A stretch of 64,000 nucleotides of DNA from positions 456,382 through 520,381 of the forward strand of contig CAXXDW010000005.1 of the NCBI GenBank assembly GCA_963665575.2, given 5' to 3'. A program made the translations under genes and the position numbers. Below the pieces are notes generated by a model that saw only the letters and a list, made by a program, of their open reading frames with translations, searched no databases and was not told the DNA's origin. Within the stretch, counting starts at the first letter, position 1; each line of letters opens with the position of its first letter. Of the stretch, positions 1 to 8,573 are shown in pieces. The DNA comes from Rariloculus sp963665575 (GTDB taxonomy: Bacteria > Pseudomonadota > Gammaproteobacteria > Steroidobacterales > Rariloculaceae).

Positions 1-2
1 AG

Positions 3-137
3 CTCGGCGTGCCGTCGCGTAGCTTCGACCCGCTCGACATCGCCGCGAATGCGCTGGGCATCGGCGTGGGACTGTGCGCCGCGCTCTGGCTCATCGGCGG
101 CTGGTGCCAACGCATCGAGCGGCGTCTCTTCGCCTGA
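3..137 (+). CDS. VanZ-like family membrane protein, C-terminal end (5' truncated)
   Basis: The reading frame enters from outside the window and ends at a TGA at 135-137. The visible 44 residues contain the pattern 'SRSFDPLDIAANALGIGVG', which matches the conserved C-terminal segment of VanZ-like proteins (Arg-Phe, Asp, then Ala-Asn-x-Leu-Gly before the last transmembrane helix). A hydrophobic helix and a basic tail follow. VanZ-like proteins are small integral membrane proteins of poorly defined function, some linked to glycopeptide tolerance. The stop lies 44 bases before the serS start on the same strand, so the two may be co-transcribed. Only the tail is present, so the family call rests on a single motif. 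Confidence 0.6.
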   Translation, partial: LGVPSRSFDPLDIAANALGIGVGLCAALWLIGGWCQRIERRLFA

Positions 138-181
138 GCCGCGCTCGCCGTAGCGCCGCACACTCAATACAATTGCGCCCC

Positions 182-1465
182 ATGCTGGACCCGAGACTTC
201 TCAGGAACGATCCCGACGCGGTCGCCAGGAACCTGGCGAGGCGCGGGTACGTCTTCGACCGCGGCGGGTTTCTCAAGCTCGACGCGGAGCGCAAGCGCCT
301 GCAGGTCGAGGTCGAGTCGCTGCGTCAGGAGCGCAACACGCGCTCGAAGGCGATCGGCGCGGCCAGGGCCGCGGGCGAGGACATCGACGCGTTGCGCAAG
401 GAGGTCGGCGCGCTCGGCGACAAGCTAGCCAAGGCTGAAGCCAGCCTCAACGCCGTCGGCGGCACGCTCGACGAGGTCATGGCGGGGCTGCCGAACCTGC
501 TTGCAGACGACGTCCCGGACGGCACCGACGAGGCGGCAAACGTCGAGATCCGGCGCTGGGGCGAACCTCCCGAGTTCGATTTCGAGCCCAAGGACCATGC
601 CGATCTCGGCGCCGCGCTCGGCATGCTCGATCTCGAGTCGGCGGCGAAGCTCGCCGGCAGCCGCTTCGCCGTGCTGCACGGCGAGCTGGCCAGGCTCCAC
701 CGCGCGCTGATCCAGTTCATGCTCGACGTGCATACGACCGAACACGGCTACGCCGAGACCTACGTGCCGTACCTCGCCAACGAGAACGCGCTATTCGGGA
801 CCGGGCAACTGCCGAAGTTCGAGGAGGATCTTTTCGCGGTCGCCGGCGACAGCCGGTACTTTCTGATCCCGACGGCCGAGGTGCCGCTGACGAACCTCGT
901 GCGCGAATCCATCGTCGAGGCGGACAGGCTGCCCATCAAACTCACTGCGCATACACCCTGTTTTCGTTCCGAGGCCGGTTCCTACGGCAAGGACATGCGC
1001 GGCATGTTCCGCCACCACCAGTTCGAGAAGGTCGAACTCGTGCACATCGTCAGACCCGAGGACTCCCGAGCGGCGCACGAGGAACTCACCGCCAACGCGG
1101 AAGTCATCCTTCAGCGGCTCGGGCTCGCCTACCGCGTGGTCACGCTTTGCGCAGGGGACACTGGTGCGGCCGCCGCCAAGACCTACGATATCGAGGTCTG
1201 GCTTCCCGGCCAGAACCGGTACAGGGAGATTTCATCCTGCAGCAACTTCGAGGCGTATCAGGCGCGGCGGATGCGTGCGCGCTGGCGGAAACCCGAGACG
1301 GGGAGGCCGGAGCCCTTGCATACGCTCAACGGCTCGGGCGTCGCGGCCGGGCGTGCGCTCATCGCCGTGGTGGAGAACTACCAGCAGGGCGACGGGACGA
1401 TCGCGGTTCCCGAGGTGCTCAGGCCGTACATGGGTGGGTGCGAGGCGATCAGGCGTAACACCTGA
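182..1465 (+). CDS. serS: Serine--tRNA ligase
   Basis: The 427-residue product charges tRNA-Ser (and tRNA-Sec) with serine in the cytoplasm. The N-terminal third is the two-helix coiled-coil tRNA-binding arm (about residues 30-105, rich in Glu/Arg/Lys). The class II catalytic core follows. Motif 2 is visible as 'FRSEAGSYGKDMRGMFRHHQF' minus its ends (about residues 260-280), and motif 3 as 'LNGSGVAAGRALIAVVENYQ' near residue 390. The start MLDPRLLRND is typical of the family; an in-frame ATG further upstream (position 74) would add a non-homologous extension overlapping the preceding gene. Length is normal. Charging of tRNA-Sec by this enzyme is also the first step of the selenocysteine route needed by the UGA-containing gene at 56037. 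Confidence 0.97.
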   Translation: MLDPRLLRNDPDAVARNLARRGYVFDRGGFLKLDAERKRLQVEVESLRQERNTRSKAIGAARAAGEDIDALRKEVGALGDKLAKAEASLNAVGGTLDEVMAGLPNLLADDVPDGTDEAANVEIRRWGEPPEFDFEPKDHADLGAALGMLDLESAAKLAGSRFAVLHGELARLHRALIQFMLDVHTTEHGYAETYVPYLANENALFGTGQLPKFEEDLFAVAGDSRYFLIPTAEVPLTNLVRESIVEADRLPIKLTAHTPCFRSEAGSYGKDMRGMFRHHQFEKVELVHIVRPEDSRAAHEELTANAEVILQRLGLAYRVVTLCAGDTGAAAAKTYDIEVWLPGQNRYREISSCSNFEAYQARRMRARWRKPETGRPEPLHTLNGSGVAAGRALIAVVENYQQGDGTIAVPEVLRPYMGGCEAIRRNT

Positions 1466-1592
1466 TATGTGAGACGTGGTTTCCGCGCCGATCGGCTTGT
1501 TTTCCACGTTGGGCCATCACATCCGTGAAACCGGGTACTGAAACGACGATCGTGAGTGAGCCGAGGATGCGCGGGACACGGTAGTGTCGGAC

Positions 1593-3110
1593 CTACCTGA
1601 CCAACCCCCGCTTGTAGAGCTTGCCGTTCGGGCCGCGCGGCAACGTGCTCACGTACTCGATGTTGTGCGGCAGCTTCGCCGCCGCGAGCCTGTCGGCTAG
1701 CCATGCAAGCAGGTCGGCCGTAAGCGCGCTGCCTGGTTCGGCGCTCGGCGCCGGCTCGACGATGGCCTTCGGAACCTGACCGAGCAGCTCATGCGGGGCG
1801 CCGATAACCGCGCAGTCGGCGACCGCCGGGTGTTCCACGAGAACCTGCTCGATTTGCGCCGGGTAGATGTTCATGCCGGACGAGATGATCAGGTCGGTCC
1901 GGCGGTCGCACAGGAACAGATAACCCTCCTCGTTCAGGTAGCCCAGGTCTCCGACGGTAATGAACTCGCCGCGGTGACAGGCGCGCGTCGCTTCGGGGTC
2001 GTTGCGGTACTCGAAGCGGTCACCGGTAAACCGGGTCATGTAAACGGCGCCGACTTCGCCGGGCGGCAGCGGTTCGCCTGCGTCGTTCATGATGCAAATC
2101 TCCGAACCCGGAATCGGCCTGCCGACCGTACCGGGATACCGGAGCCATTCCTCGCTGCTTGCGACAGTGCCCTGGCACTCCGTGGCGCTGTAGCCTTCCC
2201 AGATGATCGGCCCCCACCAATCGATCATCTTGCGCTTGATGCCTGGCGGACAGGGTGCGCCCCCGTGCGCCACAAACTTCAGCGAGTCCGTCGAGTAGCG
2301 AGCCCGTGTTGCCTCCGGAAGCTTCAGCAGTCGGATGAACATCGACGGAACCATGAAGCTTGTCGTGACGCCATGAGTTTCGATGAGATCGAGACACTGC
2401 CTGGGGTCCCAGCGCTCGACGAGAACGAGCGCATGCCCCATGTGCAGCGCGCTCACGGCGCGTTCGAGCGGCGCCGCGAAATAGAGCATCGAATTGCACA
2501 AATGCACATTGTCCGCGCTTGGGTCGATCCTCGCGGGCCGGTGGAACTCGATGACCTTCCGTCGTGCGGTCTCCGCGCGGTCGCGCTGCAGCAGCACGGC
2601 CTTGGGCTTGCCTGTGGTCGCGGACGTGTAATGCATCGCGCGGCCCATGAAACGACGATTCGGAGGTTCGGCGGTGTGGCCGGCGACGAATTCGCTCAGC
2701 GGCACGCAGCCCGGCGCGTCGCCGATGCCGACCAGTAGCGTTCCCGGATTCTTGTGGGCGGCCAGGTCGGCGAGTCCCGATGCGGGCAGGCGTTCGTGGA
2801 CGAGTATCGCTTTCGCGCCCGAATCGTCGAGAATGAAGTCCCGTTCCTGTTTGGCGAGATGCCAGTTCACCGGAACGACGTGGAGCCCCGCCCGGAGGCC
2901 GGCGAGGTACACGGCAAGGTACTCCGCGCAGTTCGGCGAAACGATCGCGATGGCGTCGCCGGGCTCGATCCCGGCGGTTGCGAGTGCTCGTGCCGTCCGA
3001 TCGATCAGCGCGGCGAGTTGACCGCGCGTGAAGCAGCGTCCGCTCGCCTCGCGGATCGCGATGCGGTTTGGGGCGCGCAGCGCGAAACGCCTGAAGCTCG
3101 GTTCCGTCAT
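1593..3110 (-). CDS. AMP-dependent acyl-CoA (or acyl-ACP) synthetase
   Basis: A 505-residue ANL-superfamily adenylating enzyme, which activates a carboxylic acid with ATP and passes it to CoA or a carrier-protein thiol. Visible motifs are the nucleotide loop 'YTSATTGKPKA' (near residue 160), the A5 motif 'GYSATE' (near 312), the hinge region 'GDLGYLNEEGYLFLCDRR' (near 385) and the C-terminal catalytic Lys in 'PRGPNGKLYK'. I start it at 3110 (MTEPSFRRFA), where family homology begins; the frame is open 36 codons further upstream. It is divergent from the Cys-type beta-lactamase-fold gene at 3217 with only 106 bases between them, so the two probably share a promoter region. The substrate cannot be read from the sequence. 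Given an ACP gene nearby (11683), loading of that carrier is a plausible but unproven role. Confidence 0.88.
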   Translation of the reverse strand: MTEPSFRRFALRAPNRIAIREASGRCFTRGQLAALIDRTARALATAGIEPGDAIAIVSPNCAEYLAVYLAGLRAGLHVVPVNWHLAKQERDFILDDSGAKAILVHERLPASGLADLAAHKNPGTLLVGIGDAPGCVPLSEFVAGHTAEPPNRRFMGRAMHYTSATTGKPKAVLLQRDRAETARRKVIEFHRPARIDPSADNVHLCNSMLYFAAPLERAVSALHMGHALVLVERWDPRQCLDLIETHGVTTSFMVPSMFIRLLKLPEATRARYSTDSLKFVAHGGAPCPPGIKRKMIDWWGPIIWEGYSATECQGTVASSEEWLRYPGTVGRPIPGSEICIMNDAGEPLPPGEVGAVYMTRFTGDRFEYRNDPEATRACHRGEFITVGDLGYLNEEGYLFLCDRRTDLIISSGMNIYPAQIEQVLVEHPAVADCAVIGAPHELLGQVPKAIVEPAPSAEPGSALTADLLAWLADRLAAAKLPHNIEYVSTLPRGPNGKLYKRGLVR

Positions 3111-3216
3111 GGGGATATTGGGCAGGACCGCGCGGCAGGGATCGAGTCCGCAAACTTGCGAATCCGTTCCGAAATGCGAATTGACCGCGACGTGCCTGCT
3201 GGCTTGTTCTATAGCC

Positions 3217-4680
3217 ATGAACTCGACAGTCGATGTGCGCGCATTTGTCGAGCCCGGGTATCTGCAATTGCGGCTCGATGAGATTGCGCGCCGAAGCGCT
3301 CCGGGTCAGGTCGAAATCGGAATCCTTCATGGTGGAGTCTCCCGTGTCGCGCGGGTCGCGGACAGTGCCGCAAGCCGCTTGCCAGGAGCATTCAACGCGG
3401 GATGTATCACGAAGCTGCTAGTGGCCGAGCTGTTGCGCCAGGCCGTGGCGACAGGCCGCGTCGAGCTTGACGGTTCCGTTGCGGAGCATTTGCACGGCGC
3501 AACCGCGCATGCCCGCGAGGTGTATTCGCGCATCACGCTTCGGCACCTGCTCGATCACACCCACGGACTCGACGATTCGGCGCTCCGCGATGCCCCGCGC
3601 CTGAGCGGAGGACGAATCGATGCGCCGCTGCTCACGCGCCGGCTCGTTGCCGCTGAGCTGCTGTTTGCGCCGGGCATGCTGTACAGCTACTCAAGCGCCG
3701 GTGCGTGGCTCATCGCTGCGGTGCTCGAGCGAGTAGCCGGCGTGAGTTGGCAAGTGCTGCTCCGGGAGCGCTTGTTCGTTCCGTTGCAACTGAGCGCCGC
3801 GCGCGGAACGTCGCTGGCTGCACCAGGCGCCGGAGCGCTCCTGTGTCCTTCCATCGGCAGGGAACTGTTCCTGACCGTCATCGACCTGCTTCGGTTTCTC
3901 GGGCATGTCATGACGCACGAATCCGATGTGTGGCCCGAAGACAGTTGTGCTTTGGAGCGCGACGGCGCCGACAGATGTGCTTCGGAGGGTGACGCCGGCG
4001 GCGGGTCGGGTCCCGTTCGACCGAGAGGGAACCGTGCGGCTACGCGAACTCTGCCGACGACCGATCGAGCCGGGATCGTGCGGCTGCCGGGCTACAGTCC
4101 GTTCGAACGCGGCGTTTACCGGGGTTGGAAGTCGTATGGCGAGAACTGGTTCGGTCATCATTCCACCTGGCCCGGAGCTTCGATACTCGTGCGCATTCGC
4201 CCCCGGTACGGTACGGCGCTTGTGGTCGCCTCGCGGCAACAGCCGGCGCTCCTGATTGCCGCGCGCCTGTTCGGATGTCTCCTGCCGGAGATTTCCGGGC
4301 TGAGGTTGCCGAGGCGATTGACCGTTGAGGAGACCGAGGGCATGGATCTGGCGCGGCATGCGGGTGTCTATGCGACCGCAGCCGAGACGATACGAATTCG
4401 CGTGAGCGCGGGTGGCCTTCGGCTGGAGGCACGGCGCCCATCAGCGGCTGGCCAAATTTCGCCGGAGCGCGTCCGTTCGCGGCGCGACACCGCCGCAGCG
4501 CCCGAGCAGTGCTTCGGCACGTGCTTGCAGCCGGCAGCCGCCGGTGTCTTCCTGCCGGAGCCCGGCGCCCCGGACACTTTTCCCTTCGTCCAGTTCATCG
4601 AGCGCAACGGCAGTGCGGGATGCTGGCTGTGGAACGGTCGATGCGTCATCCCAAGATGCCATTCGACACCGCTGGCTTAA
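3217..4680 (+). CDS. Beta-lactamase-fold (serine-hydrolase family) protein with Cys nucleophile, paralogue 1
   Basis: A 487-residue relative of class C beta-lactamases and esterases. The canonical S-x-x-K motif appears as 'AGCITKLL', so Cys63 replaces Ser and Lys66 is kept. The second motif (normally Y-x-N) is 'LYSYSSAG' with Tyr158, and the third (K-T-G/H-x-G) is 'GHHSTWPG' around His314. The 'RHLLDHTHGL' element between motifs is family-typical. No signal peptide is visible, so the protein is probably cytoplasmic. The middle part (about 235-290) is low in homology and the C-terminus is a beta-rich domain also seen in the paralogue at 6404. I chose ATG 3217 because homology begins there; no clear Shine-Dalgarno precedes it. 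The frame is open much further upstream across the divergent ligase start. Family relatives include acyltransferases such as LovD; the role here is inferred. Confidence 0.75.
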   Translation: MNSTVDVRAFVEPGYLQLRLDEIARRSAPGQVEIGILHGGVSRVARVADSAASRLPGAFNAGCITKLLVAELLRQAVATGRVELDGSVAEHLHGATAHAREVYSRITLRHLLDHTHGLDDSALRDAPRLSGGRIDAPLLTRRLVAAELLFAPGMLYSYSSAGAWLIAAVLERVAGVSWQVLLRERLFVPLQLSAARGTSLAAPGAGALLCPSIGRELFLTVIDLLRFLGHVMTHESDVWPEDSCALERDGADRCASEGDAGGGSGPVRPRGNRAATRTLPTTDRAGIVRLPGYSPFERGVYRGWKSYGENWFGHHSTWPGASILVRIRPRYGTALVVASRQQPALLIAARLFGCLLPEISGLRLPRRLTVEETEGMDLARHAGVYATAAETIRIRVSAGGLRLEARRPSAAGQISPERVRSRRDTAAAPEQCFGTCLQPAAAGVFLPEPGAPDTFPFVQFIERNGSAGCWLWNGRCVIPRCHSTPLA

Positions 4681-4699
4681 CGGACGCGAAACCGGAGCC

Positions 4700-4863
4700 C
4701 AGGAGACTGCACGGCAGGAATTTACGGCTGCAAATCTGCTCTCATCCGCCCCATCGCGCGATCGGTTTCGTAAGTATGGTTCGATACTCTCCTCAATCGA
4801 TCGCACGCCGGGACGGCGATATCGGTTTCTCGCTTTCGCGACTCACTGTGGCGCAGGTTCCTG
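4700..4863 (+). repeat. Dispersed ~164-bp repeat, copy A
   Basis: This stretch in the gap between convergent genes matches, at about four of five positions by eye, the reverse complement of 41471-41633. Shared blocks include 'CTCTCATCCGCCCCATCGC', 'GGGACGGCGATATCGG' and 'TCGCTTTCGCGACT'. It carries no complete gene. A frame starting 'QETARQEFTAA' stays open in both copies for the first half, so it could be the remnant of a mobile element or a gene end. The rest of the 269-base gap (4681-4949) shows nothing else I can support. Confidence 0.7.
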
Positions 4864-4949
4864 GATCCCGAACTGCACGGCGACATGGCCTGTCCACCAG
4901 TGCACGTTCGAAATCGCCGTGCGGTACAGCTTCCCGGTCGCTTGTCGTG

Positions 4950-6221
4950 TCAGTGGATCCTGCCGGTCAGCGTACGCAGCGGTTCGAGTATCCACTCGTA
5001 GAGGTGCCGCGACTCGCGCAAAATGTCTGCTTCGACCAGCATGCCGGCCCTGAGCTCGCGCGGCTGGTCATCGATCCGGATCGACTGCTCATCGATCCGC
5101 ACGACGATCTGATACAGCGGTTCCCGATTCAGGGCGGGAACCGATGCCTGCAACGTTGGAAGTTCCCCGGCCGATAACGGCTTGCGGGATATCGTCGCGA
5201 CCGTGCCTCGATAGTGACCGTACTTCTGATACGGATAGGCCCGGTATCGTAACCAGACTTCATCGCCGGGAGTGACGAAGCCGATGGCGCGGCTCGGTGC
5301 ATAGAGTTCGGCCCGCAATTGGGAATCGACCGGTACGATCGAAACGAGCGGTCTTCCGCCGTCTACCGGTTGTCCGACGCTGCCCATGACGGCGGTCGCG
5401 ATGCCATCGGACGGCGCCGCGATCACGATGCTGCGTCTTGCGTCATTCTCGGCCATCTCCTGATCGACCATTGCGACGGCGCGCTCGAGTTCGGCGATCC
5501 GGATACGGTGTTCGATCGGGAGATGGATCAGCCGATTCTGCAGTTCTTCAAGCTCTGCTAATGCTTGCGAGCGCTCGCGCTCAAGGTGTTTCATACGCGA
5601 GCGCCGGTCGAGCATTTCACCCCGCTTGGCTGTAAGGGCTTCGCCCGGAATGAAGCCTTGGCGTTCGAGTCGCGCATGACGAGCGTAAGAATCCTCGGCA
5701 AGCTCGACGCGTTCCCGATCGGCAAGCAACAGCTCTGCGAGTTCGTCGAGATCCGATTCGAGTGCTGCGATTCTGCGCTTTAGCGCGGCATGGTCGCTCT
5801 CGGCCGAGAGGTCCGTATGCTCGATCTGTCGCAGCAAGCTGCCGCGGCGGATGTCAAGCTGGCGCGCCACGGAGTCGTGAATCGGACCGTGGGTGCGGCT
5901 CACACGTTCGCTCGAAATGATGTAGAGCACATCGCCGCTTGCTACGACGCTCCCTTCCGCGACGCTTCGCTGAACGATCGTTCCAACCTGCGGTGCACGG
6001 ACCTCCACGATACCGCGCGCCGGAACGAGTTGGCCGAACAGCGTCTCGTGTTGCGTGTATTCGCCCCAGACGAAGAATCCGACCAGCGCAAGTGTGACAA
6101 CGAGCACGATACCGCAGAATATGCCGAAGGACGGTGGGCGGACCAGGACGATCCCGCCAAGCGTCTCGCGCTCGCGCGCTTCAAGGGCGGTCTGGCGAAA
6201 CAGCGGCGATGCAGTTTGCAT
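4950..6221 (-). CDS. HlyD/CvaA-family periplasmic adaptor of a bacteriocin exporter
   Basis: The 423-residue product has a short cytoplasmic N-terminus beginning 'MQTASPLFRQTALEARE', typical of CvaA-like adaptors. One transmembrane helix follows (residues 31-52), then a periplasmic barrel-sandwich half, a long Leu/Glu/Arg-rich alpha-helical hairpin (about 120-240), and the second sandwich half with 'IVIAAPSDGIATAVMG'. Such membrane-fusion proteins connect an inner-membrane ABC exporter to a TolC-type channel. The matching C39-peptidase ABC protein is at 9167 but on the opposite strand, an unusual split. I start it at ATG 6221, not at the open upstream extension, because the family begins there and a GGAG lies upstream. 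It is divergent from the gene at 6404 across 182 bases that must carry both promoters. Confidence 0.9.
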   Translation of the reverse strand: MQTASPLFRQTALEARERETLGGIVLVRPPSFGIFCGIVLVVTLALVGFFVWGEYTQHETLFGQLVPARGIVEVRAPQVGTIVQRSVAEGSVVASGDVLYIISSERVSRTHGPIHDSVARQLDIRRGSLLRQIEHTDLSAESDHAALKRRIAALESDLDELAELLLADRERVELAEDSYARHARLERQGFIPGEALTAKRGEMLDRRSRMKHLERERSQALAELEELQNRLIHLPIEHRIRIAELERAVAMVDQEMAENDARRSIVIAAPSDGIATAVMGSVGQPVDGGRPLVSIVPVDSQLRAELYAPSRAIGFVTPGDEVWLRYRAYPYQKYGHYRGTVATISRKPLSAGELPTLQASVPALNREPLYQIVVRIDEQSIRIDDQPRELRAGMLVEADILRESRHLYEWILEPLRTLTGRIH

Positions 6222-6403
6222 ATGACGACGAAGCTCCGCGGTTGGAGGTTTGAAGTGCCACGATGGCTGCCATGACGATAGCCCAGGGAACCGGTAATCC
6301 TTCAACCGTCGCTTCTTGACGCAATGCCTGAAAATTCCGATATCCGCCGCGCCGCTGACGCGATGAAAATACGCGACTCAAACGTCCATGATCGGAGCAG
6401 CTC

Positions 6404-7750
6404 ATGCAGCATTCTCCCGACGCGGTGGCGGCCCAAATCGACGCCTTCGTCTCGCAGGTCCGTGCACAAACACAGGTTCCCGGCATAGCGGTTGCGGTAA
6501 GCAACCTTCAGCAGCGGATATACATCAATGTCGGCGCTACCGCGGTGGGTGGGTCCGATCGGATGTCGCAACACGCGCTATTCCGGCTCGGTTGCGTTAC
6601 GAAACTGCTGCTGGCCGCCGTCGTTTTGGAACTCGTCCGCGAGGGCAAGCTCGACCTTGATGTGCCGATCGGCGAGTACCTCCCCGAGTTGCGTGGCACT
6701 CCGACTGGCGACTCGGTGCGTGCGCGGCACCTGCTGTCGCATACGAGCGGGTACCGCGGCGTCAGTATTCACGACGCTGACGGCCGGTCGCTCACTTGGG
6801 ATCGTTTCGTCGACTACCTTCGCTCGGCGCCGCAGTTCTTCAAACCTGGGGCCGTATTCAGCTACGAGCACAGCGAAGCCGTGCTGCTCGGACGGATCGT
6901 TCGGCGGGTCACGGGTCAGGACTCAAATCAACTGATTCGCACGAAGCTGCTTGAGCCGCTCGGCATCCGCGCGGCCGATTGCAATACGGGTTCATCGAGA
7001 GTGACGAGCGCCGGACATCACGACTTCGACCCGGCAACGCACCGCTTTCGCCCGAGCACGGCTGTACCGGGCATGTCGGAATTCTGGGAACCGTCGTTTG
7101 CTCCGATTTCGGTGTCTGCAGCCGATCTACTTACCCTTGCCGAAGCGCTCGCGAGGCCGAACGGTAGTGCGGCCGAGCCGATCTCCGCGGCAACTCTCGA
7201 TCTGCTAAAGCTCCGCGCCGTCACACTGCCGGCCGTTGTCGGTGGCGCCTACGCCGAGCTGCGACCCGTGGCCTTCGGCTGTGGAACGGCGCACCAGCGC
7301 GACGGTTGTCTCGGCCACAACGGGCTAAGCCGCGGCCAGTGCATCGGGCTGCGCTATGATCCGCGATCCAGGCTCGCCGTTGTCGTCGGCCTCAACGCAC
7401 AACTCCCCCATCTGCGCGATTACATTCTGACCGTGCTCTGCCAGCAACTGAGCGGACGCATGGCACCGCGTGCATCGCGATCGCTGCCCTTCGAGCTTGA
7501 CGAGCTTGCAGGTTTCTACATCGGCGGCGGCCGGACGACCGTAACGGCCGAACGGGATGATGACCGGCTGGTGCTCGAAGTCGGGTCGGAAGGGGAAGGC
7601 CGCAAGCTCCGGGCCGAACTCATCGCAGCCGAGAACGAAGAACCGATCCTCGAGTGCCCGATGCCCGAATTCTCGCTGGCCTTCTTCCGCGAGACACGCG
7701 ACAACACCATCGGGCTCATGCTTGCACTGAGCGCGTACAAGCGGGCTTAG
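6404..7750 (+). CDS. Beta-lactamase-fold protein with Cys nucleophile, paralogue 2
   Basis: A 448-residue class C beta-lactamase/esterase-like protein in which S-x-x-K is 'LGCVTKLL': Cys64 in the nucleophile position, Lys67 retained. The next motif, 'FSYEHSEAVLLG', keeps Tyr154 but has His where Asn is usual, and 'CLGHNGLSRG' (His305-Asn-Gly) stands for the H-x-G box. The connecting 'ARHLLSHTSGYRG' is typical of the family. No signal peptide is visible. A C-terminal beta-rich domain (about 365-448) resembles that of paralogue 1. A GGAG eight bases before ATG 6404 supports the start. The gene lies 213 bases upstream of the precursor peptide gene on the same strand, which makes a role in processing, acylation or immunity of that peptide the best guess. 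Confidence 0.8.
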   Translation: MQHSPDAVAAQIDAFVSQVRAQTQVPGIAVAVSNLQQRIYINVGATAVGGSDRMSQHALFRLGCVTKLLLAAVVLELVREGKLDLDVPIGEYLPELRGTPTGDSVRARHLLSHTSGYRGVSIHDADGRSLTWDRFVDYLRSAPQFFKPGAVFSYEHSEAVLLGRIVRRVTGQDSNQLIRTKLLEPLGIRAADCNTGSSRVTSAGHHDFDPATHRFRPSTAVPGMSEFWEPSFAPISVSAADLLTLAEALARPNGSAAEPISAATLDLLKLRAVTLPAVVGGAYAELRPVAFGCGTAHQRDGCLGHNGLSRGQCIGLRYDPRSRLAVVVGLNAQLPHLRDYILTVLCQQLSGRMAPRASRSLPFELDELAGFYIGGGRTTVTAERDDDRLVLEVGSEGEGRKLRAELIAAENEEPILECPMPEFSLAFFRETRDNTIGLMLALSAYKRA

Positions 7751-7963
7751 CCCCAGGTTGTGGCCGTGCATGGGTGACAGGCTTTTGCTGTTCCCGGCGC
7801 TCGGGCGAGACACTGGTATGTTGCTGGCCGCAATTTTCGTCGTGCCCAATTTGACTCGAAACGCCCCGATTCAGGTGTGGGATCGTTGGTCAAGGATCGC
7901 TAACGTGCTCATGTCGCCCGACGCGACAAACGACGGAACGTGAAAACACATTGGAGGTGGACT

Positions 7964-8251
7964 ATGTACTCGGTTGAAATGAGCCCTTCGGTCAGTGCAT
8001 CGGCGGTTGCCATGGAGTTGCCGGCTCCCGGCGCGATGCGCGAGCTTTCCGCTGAGGAGTTGCTGCTCGTGAGCGGTGCCTGGAGTTGGCATGACTTCGG
8101 TGGTTCGGTGTTCGCAGGGGCGCTTGGTGGGGCCGCGACCGGGCTGTATCTCGGCGGGTTGCATGGCGCGGGCATCGGTGCGATCGGTGGCGCCATCGGA
8201 GGCGGCTTCACCTACATCGGCAGTCAGGTCTGGAACTGGCTGGCTTGCTGA
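7964..8251 (+). CDS. Class II microcin/bacteriocin-like precursor peptide with double-glycine-type leader
   Basis: A 95-residue peptide. Its leader ends 'MRELSAEELLLVSGA', the classic pattern of leaders cut by C39 peptidases, here Gly-Ala rather than Gly-Gly (residues 38-39). Cleavage after Ala39 would release a 56-residue core starting Trp40. The core is extremely glycine-rich, with repeated GxxxG-like spacing ('GAIGGAIGGGFTYIG') typical of membrane-inserting class II bacteriocins, and ends in 'WNWLAC' with a single C-terminal Cys. The start at 7964 follows a strong GGAGG six bases upstream; an earlier in-frame ATG (7940) lacks this. The exporter with the matching peptidase is at 9167. Target and modification are unknown; the lone terminal Cys is a possible attachment point. 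Confidence 0.85.
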   Translation: MYSVEMSPSVSASAVAMELPAPGAMRELSAEELLLVSGAWSWHDFGGSVFAGALGGAATGLYLGGLHGAGIGAIGGAIGGGFTYIGSQVWNWLAC

Positions 8252-8310
8252 GCCGTTGCCGTCGACGGCCCTGAGGTTCTTGATGTAGTCCGACGCCAGG
8301 AAATCGCGAT

Positions 8311-8520
8311 ATGAACAAAGCAGACAAGATCCAGTGGAATCAGCCAGGCAAGAGGAAATGGTTTTACCTCGTTTGTTTCAGCGTTGGTCTCGCGGTCGCC
8401 GCGATCTCGATGGCGACAGAAATGACGGTTGTTGAGACAGTGTTTTTAGCGATCGCGATCGGATCGCTCGCCGGATCGTTGGCGCGCTTTTGCATAGCGC
8501 ACAGCCGATCGGAGGACTAG
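8311..8520 (+). CDS. Small two-helix membrane protein, candidate immunity protein (pair 1, copy 1)
   Basis: A 69-residue protein with a basic N-terminus, two predicted transmembrane segments (about 22-40 and 44-63) and an Arg/Ser-rich tail. It aligns closely with the product of 8715-8978: both have K/S-K-W-F, V-G-x-x-V-A-A, E-x-x-x-x-E-T-V, L-A and L-A-R at matching places. AGGAAA precedes ATG 8311. It follows the precursor peptide gene by 59 bases on the same strand, the usual place for a bacteriocin immunity gene. No family name is recognised; immunity is an inference from size, topology and position. A perfect 14-bp inverted repeat follows the gene. Confidence 0.7.
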   Translation: MNKADKIQWNQPGKRKWFYLVCFSVGLAVAAISMATEMTVVETVFLAIAIGSLAGSLARFCIAHSRSED

Positions 8521-8573
8521 CGCGAGAAAGACGAGTCGCCGTTTCTGTGGGATTGAATCCCGTGTTGATGCTT

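Noticed and set aside
3111..3216. TTGACC at 3181 as the promoter of the gene at 3217
   Set aside because: No good -10 between it and the start codon; spacing too tight to call.
2020..3330. 436-codon minus-strand frame overlapping the acyl ligase
   Set aside because: Very Arg-rich, out of frame with the ligase motifs; a shadow.
4412..5053. 213-codon plus-strand frame across the end of the Cys-type gene and repeat A
   Set aside because: Overlaps two real genes and the repeat; no start signal.
7751..7963. TTGACT at 7851 as the -35 of the precursor peptide promoter
   Set aside because: No acceptable -10 at usual spacing; not reported as a promoter.
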